From contig NZ_JANEWG010000002.1 in the NCBI RefSeq assembly GCF_028069725.1, positions 1 through 64,000 of the forward strand: a stretch of 64,000 nucleotides of DNA, read 5' to 3'. The notes under the pieces are model-generated. The model was not told the origin of the DNA and searched no databases. It saw only the letters and a program-made list of their open reading frames with translations. Position 1 is the stretch's first letter. Every line of letters begins with the position of its first letter. This DNA comes from Citrobacter sp. Awk 4. Its GTDB lineage: Bacteria; Pseudomonadota; Gammaproteobacteria; Enterobacterales; Enterobacteriaceae. Made by a program: the position numbers and the translations under genes. Positions 1 to 13,257 of this stretch are shown here, piece by piece.

Positions 1-1192
<1,192 letters not shown>

Positions 1193-1287
1193 ACAACGCC
1201 GAAGATGTTTTGGCGTGAAGAGACGCGATAAGTAAGCTTGATACAGATTACATCGACAGACCGTAAGGGTGTGTTGATAACAGAATT

Positions 1288-1407
1288 TGCCTGGCGGCTG
1301 TAGCGCGGTGGTCCCACCTGACCCCATGCCGAACTCAGAAGTGAAACGCCGTAGCGCCGATGGTAGTGTGGGGTCTCCCCATGCGAGAGTAGGGAACTGC
1401 CAGGCAT
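1288..1407 (+). rRNA. rrf: 5S ribosomal RNA
   Basis: A 120-nt gene starting TGCCTGGCGGC and ending CTGCCAGGCAT, with the complementary termini expected for helix I and the typical internal CCCACCTGACCCCATGCCGA segment. It follows the 23S 3' end after a spacer of 95 nt and is followed by a terminator, so no distal tRNA gene is present in this copy. Confidence 0.98.
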
Positions 1408-1420
1408 CAGACAAGTGAAG

Positions 1421-1448
1421 AAGCCCATCCTGACGGATGGGCTTTTTT
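1421..1448 (+). terminator. rRNA operon intrinsic terminator
   Basis: A perfect 10-bp stem (AAGCCCATCC, 1421-1430, with GGATGGGCTT, 1435-1444) with loop TGAC and a run of six T. It begins 14 nt after the 5S end and closes the rRNA operon. Confidence 0.93.
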
Positions 1449-1468
1449 GCGTCTGTGGTGCGGGGAAA

Positions 1469-1506
1469 ATGCCGGAGGGTGACTTTTGCACACCTTATCC
1501 GGCCTG
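1469..1506. repeat. REP-like palindrome after the rRNA operon
   Basis: ATGCCGGAGGGTG...CACCTTATCCGGCCTGC resembles a degenerate REP (repetitive extragenic palindromic) unit. It lies in the short gap between the rRNA terminator and the 3' end of yjaB. Confidence 0.5.
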
Positions 1507-1571
1507 CGGGTTACAGAGAACCGCAGACGCAGACACAGCGCTCTCCGGCAATACAAACTGCACTGAATCTC

Positions 1572-2015
1572 TTATTTTCCGGTATACGCCAGATTCAGTA
1601 ATGGATACGGTTTTCCAAGATCATCGACCTCTGAACGTCCCGTCACGTTAAATCCCATCTTTTTATAGAACCCCACAGCTTGTTCATTTTGCTCATTAAC
1701 ATTGGTCGTTAATCTGGGAGCCAGCGTCAGCGCATGTTCAACCAGTCTTTTCCCCACACCACAGCCACGAGCACCAGAATCGACGAATAATGCATCCATA
1801 TGTTCACCGGTGAGCAGCATGAACCCTACAGGTTCATCCCGTTCTGTCACAGCCAGCCATAACGGTGCTTCTGGTAAAAACGAACTGACCAGCTCTTCCA
1901 GCTCAGCGCGATATTCCGCTGACAGGAAATCATGAGTGGCATCGACTGAGCGACACCAGATGGCAATCAATTTCTCGCCTTCATCACGCCGCGACCGGCG
2001 AATGCTAATAACCAT
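1572..2015 (-). CDS. yjaB: GNAT-family N-acetyltransferase YjaB
   Basis: A 147-residue single-domain GCN5-related N-acetyltransferase, the same length as E. coli YjaB. It starts MVISIRRSRRDEGEKLIAIW. The acetyl-CoA-binding stretch ARGCGVGKRLVEHAL (near residues 83-97) fits the family R/Q-x-x-G-x-G/A pyrophosphate-binding motif A, and the C-terminal GFYKKMGF is the usual motif B. The physiological substrate is not known to me. Monocistronic, divergent from metA, with about 156 bp between the two starts. The same place beside metA in E. coli supports orthology. Confidence 0.93.
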   Translation of the reverse strand: MVISIRRSRRDEGEKLIAIWCRSVDATHDFLSAEYRAELEELVSSFLPEAPLWLAVTERDEPVGFMLLTGEHMDALFVDSGARGCGVGKRLVEHALTLAPRLTTNVNEQNEQAVGFYKKMGFNVTGRSEVDDLGKPYPLLNLAYTGK

Positions 2016-2120
2016 ATCTTCTCCTTTTATTTATGCTTATATTTTATCGTAGATACCGTCGTGAAACTTTCTCACCTTTAGCATGCAGGCTCGACATCCG
2101 GGCAATTCCTGGTTATCTTC

Positions 2121-2152
2121 AGCTATCTGGATGTCTAAACGTTTAAACGTGT
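2121..2152 (+). promoter_or_regulatory. MetJ operator array upstream of metA
   Basis: Four tandem 8-mers resembling the MetJ box AGACGTCT (for example GGATGTCT at 2129-2136 and AAACGTTT at 2137-2144) lie 20-51 bp before the metA start. E. coli metA is repressed by MetJ with S-adenosylmethionine through such arrays, so the same control is inferred here. Confidence 0.75.
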
Positions 2153-2171
2153 GTAGTGAGGTTATCAGGTT

Positions 2172-3101
2172 ATGCCGATTCGCGTACAGGACGAGCTGCC
2201 CGCCGTCAATTTCTTGCGTGAGGAAAACGTCTTTGTGATGACGACCTCTCGCGCTTCCGGTCAGGAAATTCGTCCTCTGAAGGTGCTTATTCTCAACCTG
2301 ATGCCGAAGAAGATTGAAACGGAAAACCAGTTCCTGCGTCTGTTGTCGAACTCGCCGCTGCAGGTTGATGTTCAACTACTGCGCATCGATGCTCGTGAGT
2401 CGCGTAATACGCCAGCGGAACATCTGAATAATTTTTACTGTAACTTTGAGGATATCCGCGATCAGAATTTTGATGGCCTGATTGTGACCGGCGCACCGCT
2501 GGGTCTGGTTGAATTTAATGATGTCGCTTACTGGCCGCAGATAAGGCAAGTGCTTGAATGGGCAAAGGATCACGTCACTTCGACGTTATTTGTCTGTTGG
2601 GCGGTGCAGGCCGCGCTGAATATCCTCTACGGGATCCCGAAGCAGACGCGCACAGATAAACTTTCTGGTGTTTATGAGCACCATATTCTTCATCCTCATG
2701 CTTTACTGACTCGCGGATTCGATGATTCGTTCCTCGCCCCACACTCACGCTACGCAGATTTCCCGGCGGTGTTGATCCGTGATTATACCGATCTGGAGAT
2801 CCTGGCTGAAACAGAGGATGGCGATGCTTACCTGTTTGCCAGCAAAGATAAACGCATTGCCTTTGTGACGGGTCATCCGGAATACGATGCGAATACGCTG
2901 GGCAGTGAATATTTTCGGGATGTTGAGGCGGGACTAAACCCGGATGTACCCTACAACTATTTCCCGAAAAACGATCCGCAAAATAGACCACGCGCAACAT
3001 GGCGTAGCCATGGCAATTTGTTATTCATCAACTGGCTCAACTATTACGTCTATCAGATCACGCCATATGATCTGCGTCACATGAATCCAACGCTGGATTA
3101 A
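2172..3101 (+). CDS. metA: Homoserine O-succinyltransferase
   Basis: Transfers succinate from succinyl-CoA to homoserine, the first committed step of methionine synthesis in the cytoplasm. It is 309 residues, as in E. coli, with class-I glutamine-amidotransferase-like fold signatures. The nucleophile Cys142 in [12 protein letters not shown] and the catalytic His/Glu of TGHPEYD are present. The N-terminal [20 protein letters not shown] is the family start. Preceded by a MetJ operator array and followed by an intrinsic terminator, so it is a single-gene unit. It lies next to aceBAK as in other enterobacteria. No truncation or unusual residue was seen. Confidence 0.97.
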   Translation: MPIRVQDELPAVNFLREENVFVMTTSRASGQEIRPLKVLILNLMPKKIETENQFLRLLSNSPLQVDVQLLRIDARESRNTPAEHLNNFYCNFEDIRDQNFDGLIVTGAPLGLVEFNDVAYWPQIRQVLEWAKDHVTSTLFVCWAVQAALNILYGIPKQTRTDKLSGVYEHHILHPHALLTRGFDDSFLAPHSRYADFPAVLIRDYTDLEILAETEDGDAYLFASKDKRIAFVTGHPEYDANTLGSEYFRDVEAGLNPDVPYNYFPKNDPQNRPRATWRSHGNLLFINWLNYYVYQITPYDLRHMNPTLD

Positions 3102-3145
3102 TCTTCTGCAGCCCGCGATCCTAAAGCGTTTCAGCATGTTGAATC

Positions 3146-3168
3146 AGGCACCTTCGGGTGCCTTTTTT
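3146..3168 (+). terminator. metA intrinsic terminator
   Basis: Stem GGCACC/GGTGCC with TTCG tetraloop (3147-3162) followed by six T. It lies 45 bp after the metA stop. Confidence 0.92.
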
Positions 3169-3246
3169 ATTTCCGAAACGCACCTCATCGTGTAATTGAA
3201 TTTTATTTTTATTGTTATCAATAAGTTAATTGCAAATTAAATTAAA

Positions 3247-3288
3247 AATGGAAATTGTTTTTGATTTTGATTTTTAATTGAGTAGTCT
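3247..3288 (+). promoter_or_regulatory. aceBAK promoter with IclR operator
   Basis: The AT-rich stretch ATGGAAATTGTTTTTGATTT matches the E. coli IclR box that overlaps the aceBAK -35 region. A -35 TTGATT (3261-3266) and a -10 TAGTCT (3283-3288) with a 16-bp spacer sit inside and after it. Repression by IclR in the absence of acetate or fatty acids is known for the E. coli operon and inferred here from sequence identity. Confidence 0.75.
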
Positions 3289-3369
3289 TAGTTGTGCTGA
3301 ACGAAAACCACACAACGATCCTTCGTTCGCATTGGGGAAGTATTCGGATCCATGACGAGGAGCTGCACG

Positions 3370-4971
3370 ATGAATCAACAGGCAACGACAACTGACGAAT
3401 TGCTGTTTACCCGGCCATATGGTGAGCAAGAGAAGCACGTTTTGACCGCAGAAGCGGTAGAGTTTCTGACCGAACTGGTGACGCGGTTTACGCCAAAGCG
3501 TAACAAACTGCTGGCCGCACGTATCCAGCAACAGCAGGATATCGACAATGGCAAGTTGCCTGATTTCATTTCGGAAACGGCTTCCATTCGAAATGGTAAC
3601 TGGAAGATTCGTGGAATTCCCGAAGACTTACAGGATCGGCGTGTAGAAATCACCGGCCCTGTTGAACGCAAAATGGTGATTAACGCCCTGAATGCTAACG
3701 TGAAGGTCTTCATGGCGGATTTTGAGGATTCCCTGGCGCCGGACTGGAATAAAGTCATTGATGGCCAAATTAACCTGCGCGACGCGGTCAATGGCACCAT
3801 TAGCTATACCAATGAAGCCGGAAAAATCTACCAGCTCAAACCCGATCCTGCGTTGCTGATTTGCCGTGTGCGCGGTCTGCATCTGCCGGAAAAACATGTA
3901 ACCTGGCGCGGTGAAGCGATCCCGGGCAGCCTGTTTGATTTTGCCCTCTATTTCTTCCACAACTACAAAGCGTTGCTGGCAAAAGGCAGCGGTCCCTATT
4001 TCTACCTGCCGAAAACCCAGGCCTGGCAGGAAGCGGCGTGGTGGAGCGAGGTGTTCAGCTACGCCGAAGATCGTTTTAACCTGGCGCGGGGCACCATCAA
4101 AGCGACGTTACTGATCGAAACGTTGCCGGCGGTGTTCCAGATGGACGAAATCCTGCATGCGCTGCGTGACCATATTGTCGGTCTCAATTGCGGTCGCTGG
4201 GATTACATTTTCAGCTATATCAAAACGTTGAAGAATCATCCGGATCGCGTGCTGCCAGACCGCCAGGTGGTGACGATGGACAAACCGTTCCTCAGCGCTT
4301 ACTCACGTCTGCTGATCAAAACCTGCCACAAGCGCGGCGCATTTGCGATGGGCGGCATGGCGGCATTCATTCCGAGCAAAGATGCCGCACGCAATAATCA
4401 GGTACTCAACAAAGTAAAAGCGGACAAATCGCTGGAAGCCAATAATGGCCACGACGGCACCTGGGTTGCCCACCCTGGCCTGGCGGATACTGCGATGGCG
4501 GTGTTTGATGAAATCCTCGGCGAGCATAAAAACCAGCTGTTCGTCACGCGTGATGACGATGCGCCGATTACCGCCGAACAACTGCTGGCGCCCTGTGAAG
4601 GTGAGCGTACTGAAGAGGGGATGCGCGCCAATATTCGCGTCGCGGTGCAGTACATCGAGGCGTGGATCTCCGGCAACGGTTGCGTACCGATTTACGGTCT
4701 GATGGAAGATGCCGCGACGGCGGAAATCTCCCGCACCTCCATCTGGCAGTGGATCCATCACGAGAAAACCCTGAGCAACGGCAAAGCCGTCACCAAAGCC
4801 CTGTTCCGCCAGATGCTGGCAGAAGAGATGCTGGTGATTCAGGAGGAGCTCGGCGAGCACCGCTTTAGCAGCGGGCGTTTCGATGAAGCCGCCCGTCTGA
4901 TGGAGCAGATCACGACTTCTGATGACTTAATCGACTTCCTGACCCTGCCAGGCTACCGCCTGCTGGCTTAA
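3370..4971 (+). CDS. aceB: Malate synthase A
   Basis: Condenses glyoxylate with acetyl-CoA to give malate, the second step of the glyoxylate bypass. 533 residues, equal to E. coli AceB. I take the ATG at 3370 ([20 protein letters not shown]) because a GAGGAG Shine-Dalgarno lies just before it; an upstream in-frame ATG at 3352 would add six atypical residues. The malate synthase core is complete: [14 protein letters not shown] near residue 120, [15 protein letters not shown] near 275, [14 protein letters not shown] near 325, and the C-terminal [22 protein letters not shown]. First gene of aceBAK, 31 bp before aceA. Confidence 0.97.
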   Translation: MNQQATTTDELLFTRPYGEQEKHVLTAEAVEFLTELVTRFTPKRNKLLAARIQQQQDIDNGKLPDFISETASIRNGNWKIRGIPEDLQDRRVEITGPVERKMVINALNANVKVFMADFEDSLAPDWNKVIDGQINLRDAVNGTISYTNEAGKIYQLKPDPALLICRVRGLHLPEKHVTWRGEAIPGSLFDFALYFFHNYKALLAKGSGPYFYLPKTQAWQEAAWWSEVFSYAEDRFNLARGTIKATLLIETLPAVFQMDEILHALRDHIVGLNCGRWDYIFSYIKTLKNHPDRVLPDRQVVTMDKPFLSAYSRLLIKTCHKRGAFAMGGMAAFIPSKDAARNNQVLNKVKADKSLEANNGHDGTWVAHPGLADTAMAVFDEILGEHKNQLFVTRDDDAPITAEQLLAPCEGERTEEGMRANIRVAVQYIEAWISGNGCVPIYGLMEDAATAEISRTSIWQWIHHEKTLSNGKAVTKALFRQMLAEEMLVIQEELGEHRFSSGRFDEAARLMEQITTSDDLIDFLTLPGYRLLA

Positions 4972-5002
4972 CTCACCACATAACAATATGGAGCATCTGC
5001 AC

Positions 5003-6307
5003 ATGAAAACCCGTACTCAACAAATCGAAGAATTACAGAAAGAATGGACACAACCGCGTTGGGAAGGCATCCGTCGCCCCTATAGCGCGGAGGAAGTGGT
5101 GAAATTACGCGGTTCGGTCAACCCGGAATGCACGCTGGCACAGCTGGGTGCCGCCAAAATGTGGCGACTGCTGCACGGCGAATCGAAAAAAGGCTACATC
5201 AATAGCCTCGGCGCGCTGACCGGCGGTCAGGCGTTGCAGCAGGCGAAAGCCGGTATTGAAGCGGTTTATCTGTCTGGTTGGCAGGTGGCGGCGGATGCGA
5301 ACCTGGCGTCAAGCATGTACCCGGATCAATCACTGTACCCGGCGAACTCCGTCCCGGCGGTGGTGGATCGGATCAACAACACTTTCCGCCGTGCGGATCA
5401 GATCCAATGGTCCACCGGTATTGAACCCAACGATCCACGCTATGTGGATTACTTCCTGCCGATCGTCGCCGATGCAGAAGCTGGGTTTGGCGGCGTGCTG
5501 AACGCCTTTGAACTGATGAAATCGATGATTGAGGCCGGTGCAGCGGCTGTTCACTTCGAAGATCAGCTGGCGTCAGTGAAGAAATGTGGCCACATGGGCG
5601 GTAAGGTTCTGGTGCCGACGCAAGAAGCGATTCAAAAACTGGTGGCTGCGCGCCTGGCGGCCGACGTGATGGGCGTACCGACGCTGGTGATTGCCCGTAC
5701 CGATGCGGATGCGGCGGACCTTATCACCTCAGATTGCGATCCCTATGACAGCGAATTCATCACCGGTGAGCGTACCAGTGAAGGTTTCTATCGCACGCAC
5801 GCAGGTATCGAACAGGCGATCAGCCGTGGCCTGGCCTATGCGCCGTATGCGGATCTGGTGTGGTGTGAAACCTCCACGCCGGACCTCGCGCTGGCTAAAC
5901 GTTTTGCCGACGCCATTCATGCGAAGTATCCGGGCAAACTGCTGGCCTACAACTGTTCTCCGTCGTTTAACTGGCAGAAAAATCTGGACGACAAAACGAT
6001 TGCCAGCTTCCAGCAGCAATTGTCGGATATGGGCTACAAATACCAGTTCATCACGCTGGCAGGTATCCACAGCATGTGGTTCAACATGTTCGACCTCGCG
6101 CGTTCCTACGCGCAGGGTGAAGGTATGAAGCACTATGTCGAGAAGGTCCAGCAGCCAGAGTTCGCCGCAGGCAAAGACGGGTATACCTTCGTCTCGCACC
6201 AACAAGAAGTGGGTACCGGTTACTTCGATAAAGTCACCACCATTATTCAGGGCGGCGCCTCTTCGGTCACCGCGCTGACGGGGTCTACTGAAGAATCCCA
6301 GTTCTGA
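5003..6307 (+). CDS. aceA: Isocitrate lyase
   Basis: Cleaves isocitrate to glyoxylate and succinate, diverting carbon from the TCA cycle for growth on acetate. 434 residues, as in E. coli. The start [15 protein letters not shown] is set by homology and a GGAG element. The catalytic loop KKCGHMGG with Cys195 is intact, as are the metal/substrate segments [10 protein letters not shown] and [15 protein letters not shown] and the C-terminal TLAGIHSMW. Second gene of aceBAK. A REP element separates it from aceK, as in E. coli, where it is thought to lower aceK expression relative to aceA. Confidence 0.97.
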   Translation: MKTRTQQIEELQKEWTQPRWEGIRRPYSAEEVVKLRGSVNPECTLAQLGAAKMWRLLHGESKKGYINSLGALTGGQALQQAKAGIEAVYLSGWQVAADANLASSMYPDQSLYPANSVPAVVDRINNTFRRADQIQWSTGIEPNDPRYVDYFLPIVADAEAGFGGVLNAFELMKSMIEAGAAAVHFEDQLASVKKCGHMGGKVLVPTQEAIQKLVAARLAADVMGVPTLVIARTDADAADLITSDCDPYDSEFITGERTSEGFYRTHAGIEQAISRGLAYAPYADLVWCETSTPDLALAKRFADAIHAKYPGKLLAYNCSPSFNWQKNLDDKTIASFQQQLSDMGYKYQFITLAGIHSMWFNMFDLARSYAQGEGMKHYVEKVQQPEFAAGKDGYTFVSHQQEVGTGYFDKVTTIIQGGASSVTALTGSTEESQF

Positions 6308-6312
6308 TCCAT

Positions 6313-6387
6313 GCCGGATGGCGCTTACGCTTATCCGGCCTACTCTGAACCGTAGGGCGGATAAGGTGCTTGCACCGCCATCCGGCA
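6313..6387. repeat. Paired REP elements between aceA and aceK
   Basis: Two inverted REP units (GCCGGATGGCGCTTACGCTT ... and the mirrored ...CACCGCCATCCGGC) form a BIME-type palindrome inside the aceBAK operon. Confidence 0.9.
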
Positions 6388-6395
6388 ACAGATAA

Positions 6396-8138
<1,743 letters not shown>

Positions 8139-8145
8139 GTCATCC

Positions 8146-8214
8146 GTAGGCCTGATAAGCGTAGCGCCATCAGGCATTTCATCGACGGATGGCGGTGTAA
8201 AACGCTTTACCCGG
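8146..8214. repeat. REP cluster between aceK and iclR
   Basis: REP-type inverted units (TAGGCCTGATAAGCGTAGCG, CCATCAGGC, then GGATGGCG) fill the gap between the convergent aceK and iclR genes. Similar GCCGGATAAG sequence already begins at about 8130 inside the aceK 3' end. Confidence 0.8.
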
Positions 8215-8215
8215 C

Positions 8216-9040
8216 TTAGCGGAATCCGCCGTACGCCAGCGTCACTTCTTTTGCGGCTTTAATTGCCATCGCACCGAACTCAGTTACCCGGTCGTCGGTG
8301 ATGCGTGAAATCGGCCCGGAGATGGAAATCGCGGCAAACGGCTCACGATGCTCGTCATAAATACACGATGCCACGCAGCGTAAACCCAACGCATGTTCTT
8401 CATCATCAAACGAATAACCGCGCTTACGCGTCTGGGCAAGGTCATCTTTAAGATGCACGGGGGATACCAGCGTGGCATGGGTATAAGCGTACAGCCCTTT
8501 ACGGTGAAGTAAGCCAGTGACTTGTTCTTCGCTCAACTGCGATAAAAACGCTTTACCCGCGCCGGATGCGTGCATCGGCAGTTTGCCGCCGATAGGCGCA
8601 GACATGCGCATCAACTGAGTACACTGTACCTGGTCGATGATAATCGCCTGATGATCGCTCTGGTCAAGCACCGCCAGATTGACCGTTTCGCCGGAGTCTT
8701 CCATCAACTTGCGCAGTATGGGGTGGACAATCGCCAGCAGATTCCGACTTTGCAAAAAACTGCTGCCAACAATAAAAGCATGAGCGCCGACCGCCCAGTG
8801 GCCCAGTTCGCCCACCTGGCGCACAAATCCCTGTTGCTGCATGGTGGTCAACAAACGGTGAGTGGTTGAATTCGGTAAACCCGCCTGTTGCGCCAGTTCG
8901 GTCAACGCGACGCTGCCGTTAGACTCAGCAATCCATTCCAGCAGCTTCAGTCCACGGGTAAGAGACTGAACCTGTCCGGTCGCGGGGGTCGTGGCAGCAG
9001 CGGGTTTTCTACCGCGTTTTGCGGGAACAGGGGCAACCAT
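8216..9040 (-). CDS. iclR: Acetate operon repressor IclR
   Basis: IclR-type transcriptional repressor of aceBAK. 274 residues, as in E. coli. An N-terminal basic Pro/Ala tail (KRGRKPAAATTPA) precedes the winged helix-turn-helix at about residues 28-90 (LTELAQQAGLPNSTTHRLLTTMQQQGF). The C-terminal GAF-like effector domain contains the ligand-pocket region GKLPMHASGAGKAFL and DDEEHALGLRCVASCIYDEH. In E. coli glyoxylate and pyruvate act as opposing effectors. Transcribed toward aceK and divergent from metH. An autoregulatory operator is recognisable just upstream. Confidence 0.97.
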   Translation of the reverse strand: MVAPVPAKRGRKPAAATTPATGQVQSLTRGLKLLEWIAESNGSVALTELAQQAGLPNSTTHRLLTTMQQQGFVRQVGELGHWAVGAHAFIVGSSFLQSRNLLAIVHPILRKLMEDSGETVNLAVLDQSDHQAIIIDQVQCTQLMRMSAPIGGKLPMHASGAGKAFLSQLSEEQVTGLLHRKGLYAYTHATLVSPVHLKDDLAQTRKRGYSFDDEEHALGLRCVASCIYDEHREPFAAISISGPISRITDDRVTEFGAMAIKAAKEVTLAYGGFR

Positions 9041-9062
9041 AGCTGTCTCCTTTTCTGTATCG

Positions 9063-9077
9063 TGGAAATCATTTTCG
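9063..9077 (-). promoter_or_regulatory. Probable IclR autoregulatory operator
   Basis: TGGAAATCATTTTCG is a near-palindrome resembling the IclR operator half-sites TGGAAAT/ATTTCCA, 23 bp upstream of the iclR start. It also shares TGGAAAT with the aceB operator in this window. Confidence 0.6.
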
Positions 9078-9234
9078 TTTTATTTGATTATAATGCAAGA
9101 ATTCCTGTACTGATCGGAGGAGTGAAGCTGAACATGTCTCATGTTGCCCGCTGTTTGCTTTTCCGTCACATCAGTTTGTGCCAGTATGGTTTGTTGGCCA
9201 TTTTGGTCTGGGTTGAGCGTTGTCGGGAGCAAGT

Positions 9235-12200
9235 GTGAGCAGCAAAGTTGAACAACTGCGTGCGCAGTTAAAAGAACGTATTCTGGTGCTGGACGGCGGC
9301 ATGGGCACGATGATCCAGGGCTATCGTCTGAGTGAAGAGGATTTCCGTGGCGAACGCTTTGCCGACTGGCCGTGCGACCTCAAAGGCAACAATGACCTGT
9401 TGGTGCTGAGCAAACCGGAGGTGATAACCGCGATTCATAACGCCTACTTTGAAGCGGGCGCGGATATCATCGAAACCAACACCTTTAACTCCACGACCAT
9501 CGCGATGGCGGATTACCAGATGGAATCCCTGTCAGCGGAAATCAACTTTGCTGCGGCAAAACTTGCCCGTGCCTGCGCCGACGAGTGGACGGCGCGCACG
9601 CCAGAAAAACCGCGCTATGTTGCGGGCGTTCTCGGCCCAACCAACCGCACGGCGTCCATTTCGCCAGATGTGAACGATCCGGCATTCCGTAATATCACCT
9701 TTGATCAGCTGGTGGCGGCTTACCGTGAATCCACCAAAGCGCTGGTGGAAGGCGGTGCGGACTTGATCCTGATTGAAACCGTGTTTGATACGCTCAACGC
9801 CAAAGCCGCTATTTTTGCGGTGAAAGAGGAATTCGAAGCGCTGGGCATCGACCTGCCGATTATGATTTCCGGCACCATCACCGACGCTTCCGGGCGCACG
9901 CTCTCCGGCCAGACGACGGAAGCGTTCTACAACTCTCTGCGCCACGCCGAAGCGCTCACTTTTGGCCTCAACTGTGCGTTGGGACCGGACGAGCTGCGCC
10001 AGTATGTGCAGGAACTGTCGCGCATTGCCGAATGCTACGTCACCGCGCACCCGAACGCCGGACTGCCGAACGCCTTTGGCGAATACGACCTCGATGCCGA
10101 CACCATGGCGGTCCAGATTCGTGAATGGGCGCAAGCGGGCTTCCTGAATATCGTCGGCGGCTGTTGCGGCACCACGCCGGAGCATATTGCGGCGATGAGT
10201 CGTGCAGTGGCAGGGCTGCCGCCGCGCCAGCTTCCGGAAATTCCGGTGGCCTGCCGTCTTGCCGGTCTGGAGCCGCTGAACATCGGCGATGACAGCCTGT
10301 TCGTCAACGTCGGCGAGCGTACCAACGTCACCGGTTCCGCCAAATTCAAGCGCCTGATTAAAGAAGAGAAATACAGCGAAGCGCTGGACGTTGCGCGCCA
10401 GCAGGTTGAAAGCGGCGCACAGATTATCGACATCAACATGGATGAGGGGATGCTTGACGCCGAAGCGGCGATGGTGCGTTTCCTCAGCCTGATCGCGGGT
10501 GAACCGGATATCGCTCGCGTGCCGATCATGATCGACTCCTCGAAATGGGAGGTCATCGAAAAAGGGCTGAAGTGCATTCAGGGTAAAGGCATCGTTAACT
10601 CCATCTCGATGAAAGAGGGAGTGGAAACCTTTATCCACCACGCCAAACTGCTGCGTCGTTACGGGGCGGCCGTGGTGGTGATGGCCTTTGATGAACAGGG
10701 CCAGGCCGATACCCGCGCGCGCAAAATCGAGATCTGCCGTCGGGCGTACAAAATCCTCACCGAAGAGGTCGGTTTCCCGCCAGAAGATATCATCTTTGAC
10801 CCGAATATCTTTGCGGTGGCGACCGGCATCGAAGAGCACAACAACTACGCGCAGGATTTCATCGGCGCCTGCGAAGACATTAAACGCGAGTTACCGCATG
10901 CGTTGATTTCCGGTGGCGTCTCAAACGTTTCGTTCTCGTTCCGGGGTAACGACCCGGTACGCGAAGCGATCCACGCCGTGTTCCTCTATTACGCCATTCG
11001 TAACGGCATGGACATGGGGATCGTCAACGCCGGGCAACTGGCGATTTACGACGACTTGCCTGCCGAGCTGCGCGACGCGGTTGAGGATGTGATCCTCAAC
11101 CGTCGTGACGATGGCACCGAACGTCTGCTCGATTTGGCCGAGAAATATCGCGGCAGCAAAACGGATGATTCTGCTAACGCTCAGCTGGCCGAATGGCGTA
11201 GCTGGGACGTAAAAAAACGCCTCGAATATTCACTGGTGAAAGGGATCACCGAGTTCATTGAGCTGGATACCGAAGAAGCGCGCCAGCAGGCGGCTCGCCC
11301 GATTGAAGTCATTGAAGGCCCGCTGATGGATGGCATGAACGTGGTTGGCGACCTGTTCGGCGAAGGCAAAATGTTCCTGCCGCAGGTGGTGAAATCCGCC
11401 CGCGTGATGAAGCAGGCGGTGGCTTACCTTGAACCGTATATCGAGGCCAGCAAAGAGAAAGGCTCCAGTAACGGCAAAATGGTGATCGCTACCGTAAAAG
11501 GTGACGTGCACGATATCGGTAAAAACATCGTCGGCGTGGTGCTGCAGTGTAACAACTACGAGATTGTTGATCTGGGCGTGATGGTTCCGGCGGAGAAAAT
11601 CCTCAGAACTGCCAGAGAAGTGAATGCGGATTTGATCGGTCTTTCCGGGCTGATTACCCCGTCGCTTGATGAGATGGTCAACGTGGCGAAGGAGATGGAG
11701 CGTCAGGGCTTTACCATTCCGCTGCTGATTGGCGGCGCGACCACCTCAAAAGCACACACGGCGGTGAAAATCGAGCAGAACTACAGCGGTCCGACGGTCT
11801 ATGTGCAGAACGCGTCGCGCACCGTTGGCGTGGTGGCGGCCTTACTCTCCGACACGCAGCGCGATGACTTTGTCGCCCGTACCCGTAAAGAGTATGAAAC
11901 CGTGCGTATCCAGCATGGGCGCAAGAAACCGCGCACGCCGCCGGTCACCCTGGCGGCCGCGCGTGACAACGATCTGGCGTTCGACTGGGCAAGCTACACG
12001 CCGCCAGTGGCGCATCGTCTGGGCGTACAGGAAGTCGAAGCCAGTATTGAAACCCTGCGCAACTACATCGACTGGACACCGTTCTTTATGACCTGGTCGC
12101 TGGCCGGTAAATATCCGCGCATCCTCGAAGATGAGGTCGTGGGCGAAGAAGCGCAGCGCCTGTTTAAAGACGCCAACGATATGCTCGATACGTTAAGTGC

Positions 12201-12918
12201 GGAGAAATCCCTTAACCCGCGCGGCGTGGTGGGGCTGTTCCCGGCGAACCGCGTCGGTGATGACATCGAAATCTATCGTGACGAGACGCGTACTCATGTG
12301 CAGGCGGTTAGCCATCATCTCCGCCAGCAAACCGAAAAAGTGGGTTTCGCCAACTACTGCTTGTCTGACTTTGTGGCGCCGAAACTGAGTGGTAAAGCGG
12401 ATTACATCGGTGCCTTTGCCGTCACCGGCGGGCTGGAAGAAGATGCGCTGGCCGATGCCTTTGAAGCCCAACACGACGACTACAACAAGATTATGGTGAA
12501 AGCGATTGCCGACCGTTTGGCAGAGGCTTTTGCGGAATATCTGCATGAACGTGTGCGCAAAGTCTACTGGGGCTATGCGGCGCACGAGAATCTGAGCAAT
12601 GAGGAGCTGATCCGCGAAAACTACCAGGGTATCCGTCCGGCACCGGGTTACCCGGCTTGTCCTGAACACACGGAAAAAGGCACCATCTGGGAACTGCTGG
12701 AAGTGGAAAAACACACTGGCATGAAGCTTACCGAATCTTTCGCCATGTGGCCGGGGGCGTCGGTCTCGGGTTGGTACTTCAGCCATCCGGACAGCAAATA
12801 CTACGCCGTCGCGCAGATTCAACGCGATCAGGTGGAGGATTATGCGCTGCGCAAAGGTATGCCGGTTGCCGAGGTCGAGCGCTGGTTAGCGCCCAATCTG
12901 GGGTATGACGCGGACTGA
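9235..12918 (+). CDS. metH: Cobalamin-dependent methionine synthase
   Basis: Transfers methyl from 5-methyltetrahydrofolate via methylcobalamin to homocysteine. 1227 residues from a GTG start at 9235 ([12 protein letters not shown]), placed by a GGGAG ribosome site and the E. coli length. All four modules are present: homocysteine domain (Zn ligands in FGLNCALGP and GGCCGTTP), pterin domain ([18 protein letters not shown] onward, about 355-640), cobalamin domain with [13 protein letters not shown] carrying the lower axial ligand His759, and the C-terminal S-adenosylmethionine reactivation domain ending ...[12 protein letters not shown] with [12 protein letters not shown]. Divergent from iclR. 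I could not identify a convincing MetR site. Confidence 0.97.
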   Translation: MSSKVEQLRAQLKERILVLDGGMGTMIQGYRLSEEDFRGERFADWPCDLKGNNDLLVLSKPEVITAIHNAYFEAGADIIETNTFNSTTIAMADYQMESLSAEINFAAAKLARACADEWTARTPEKPRYVAGVLGPTNRTASISPDVNDPAFRNITFDQLVAAYRESTKALVEGGADLILIETVFDTLNAKAAIFAVKEEFEALGIDLPIMISGTITDASGRTLSGQTTEAFYNSLRHAEALTFGLNCALGPDELRQYVQELSRIAECYVTAHPNAGLPNAFGEYDLDADTMAVQIREWAQAGFLNIVGGCCGTTPEHIAAMSRAVAGLPPRQLPEIPVACRLAGLEPLNIGDDSLFVNVGERTNVTGSAKFKRLIKEEKYSEALDVARQQVESGAQIIDINMDEGMLDAEAAMVRFLSLIAGEPDIARVPIMIDSSKWEVIEKGLKCIQGKGIVNSISMKEGVETFIHHAKLLRRYGAAVVVMAFDEQGQADTRARKIEICRRAYKILTEEVGFPPEDIIFDPNIFAVATGIEEHNNYAQDFIGACEDIKRELPHALISGGVSNVSFSFRGNDPVREAIHAVFLYYAIRNGMDMGIVNAGQLAIYDDLPAELRDAVEDVILNRRDDGTERLLDLAEKYRGSKTDDSANAQLAEWRSWDVKKRLEYSLVKGITEFIELDTEEARQQAARPIEVIEGPLMDGMNVVGDLFGEGKMFLPQVVKSARVMKQAVAYLEPYIEASKEKGSSNGKMVIATVKGDVHDIGKNIVGVVLQCNNYEIVDLGVMVPAEKILRTAREVNADLIGLSGLITPSLDEMVNVAKEMERQGFTIPLLIGGATTSKAHTAVKIEQNYSGPTVYVQNASRTVGVVAALLSDTQRDDFVARTRKEYETVRIQHGRKKPRTPPVTLAAARDNDLAFDWASYTPPVAHRLGVQEVEASIETLRNYIDWTPFFMTWSLAGKYPRILEDEVVGEEAQRLFKDANDMLDTLSAEKSLNPRGVVGLFPANRVGDDIEIYRDETRTHVQAVSHHLRQQTEKVGFANYCLSDFVAPKLSGKADYIGAFAVTGGLEEDALADAFEAQHDDYNKIMVKAIADRLAEAFAEYLHERVRKVYWGYAAHENLSNEELIRENYQGIRPAPGYPACPEHTEKGTIWELLEVEKHTGMKLTESFAMWPGASVSGWYFSHPDSKYYAVAQIQRDQVEDYALRKGMPVAEVERWLAPNLGYDAD

Positions 12919-12930
12919 TCTGGCTTACTT

Positions 12931-13030
12931 GCCGGATTGCACCAGGGCTGTTCTCGCTCGGGTCACGTACCAGGTGTACGCTCCCCTTACTGCGAGCAGT
13001 CCGTGTGCAATCCACCTGCGCCGCCGACGG
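12931..13030. repeat. Long intergenic palindrome, copy A
   Basis: About 100 bp after metH that can fold into a long hairpin. The outer arms GGATTGCAC (12934-12942) and GTGCAATCC (13005-13013) are perfect complements, with further pairing inside. The centre contains GTGTACGCTCC and GAGCAGTCCG. A second copy occurs at 28558-28655. It is not a REP or ERIC sequence; it may belong to one of the less common enterobacterial repeat families (RSA-like), which I cannot confirm. Confidence 0.75.
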
Positions 13031-13070
13031 TCAGTGTCACAAATGTGTCATCTTTACTTATAACAAACAG

Positions 13071-13087
13071 GGCGCTCTTTGAGCGCC
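13071..13087 (+). terminator. Hairpin after metH
   Basis: Stem GGCGCTC/GAGCGCC with a TTT loop, followed by the weak T-rich TTGTCTCTTTATT. It could end metH transcription, but the T run is poor. Confidence 0.5.
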
Positions 13088-13141
13088 TTGTCTCTTTATT
13101 GATGGTAAACCCTTATACTGGAAGAAGGTTCTGTCGGTTTT

Positions 13142-13214
13142 GCCGGATGGCGCTTTGCTTATCCGGCCTACAATGGTGGTCACGTAGGCCCGGTAAGCGA
13201 AGCGCCACCGGGCA
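13142..13214. repeat. Paired REP elements before yjbB
   Basis: Two inverted REP units (GCCGGATGGCGCTTTGCTTA and GTAAGCGAAGCGCCACCGGG) lie 40 bp upstream of yjbB. With copy A of the long palindrome and the metH hairpin they account for most of the 339-bp metH-yjbB gap. Confidence 0.9.
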
Positions 13215-13257
13215 ACACGTTTCATAAGAACGATAAATATAAGGAGAACCCACTTCC

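Noticed and set aside
1415-1651. A 78-codon frame after the 5S gene
   Set aside because: It starts in the rRNA terminator, crosses a REP-like palindrome and runs into the 3' end of yjaB; no coding support.
9121-9145. Possible MetR site before metH
   Set aside because: The TGAAGCTGAACA sequence does not fit the TGAA-N5-TTCA pattern well enough.
9532-10839. A 435-codon open frame antisense to metH
   Set aside because: Shadow of the conserved homocysteine and pterin domains of metH; no recognisable domain or start context.
12919-13257. Small frames (up to 96 codons) in the metH-yjbB gap
   Set aside because: The gap is filled with a palindromic repeat, a hairpin and REP units, which create chance frames.
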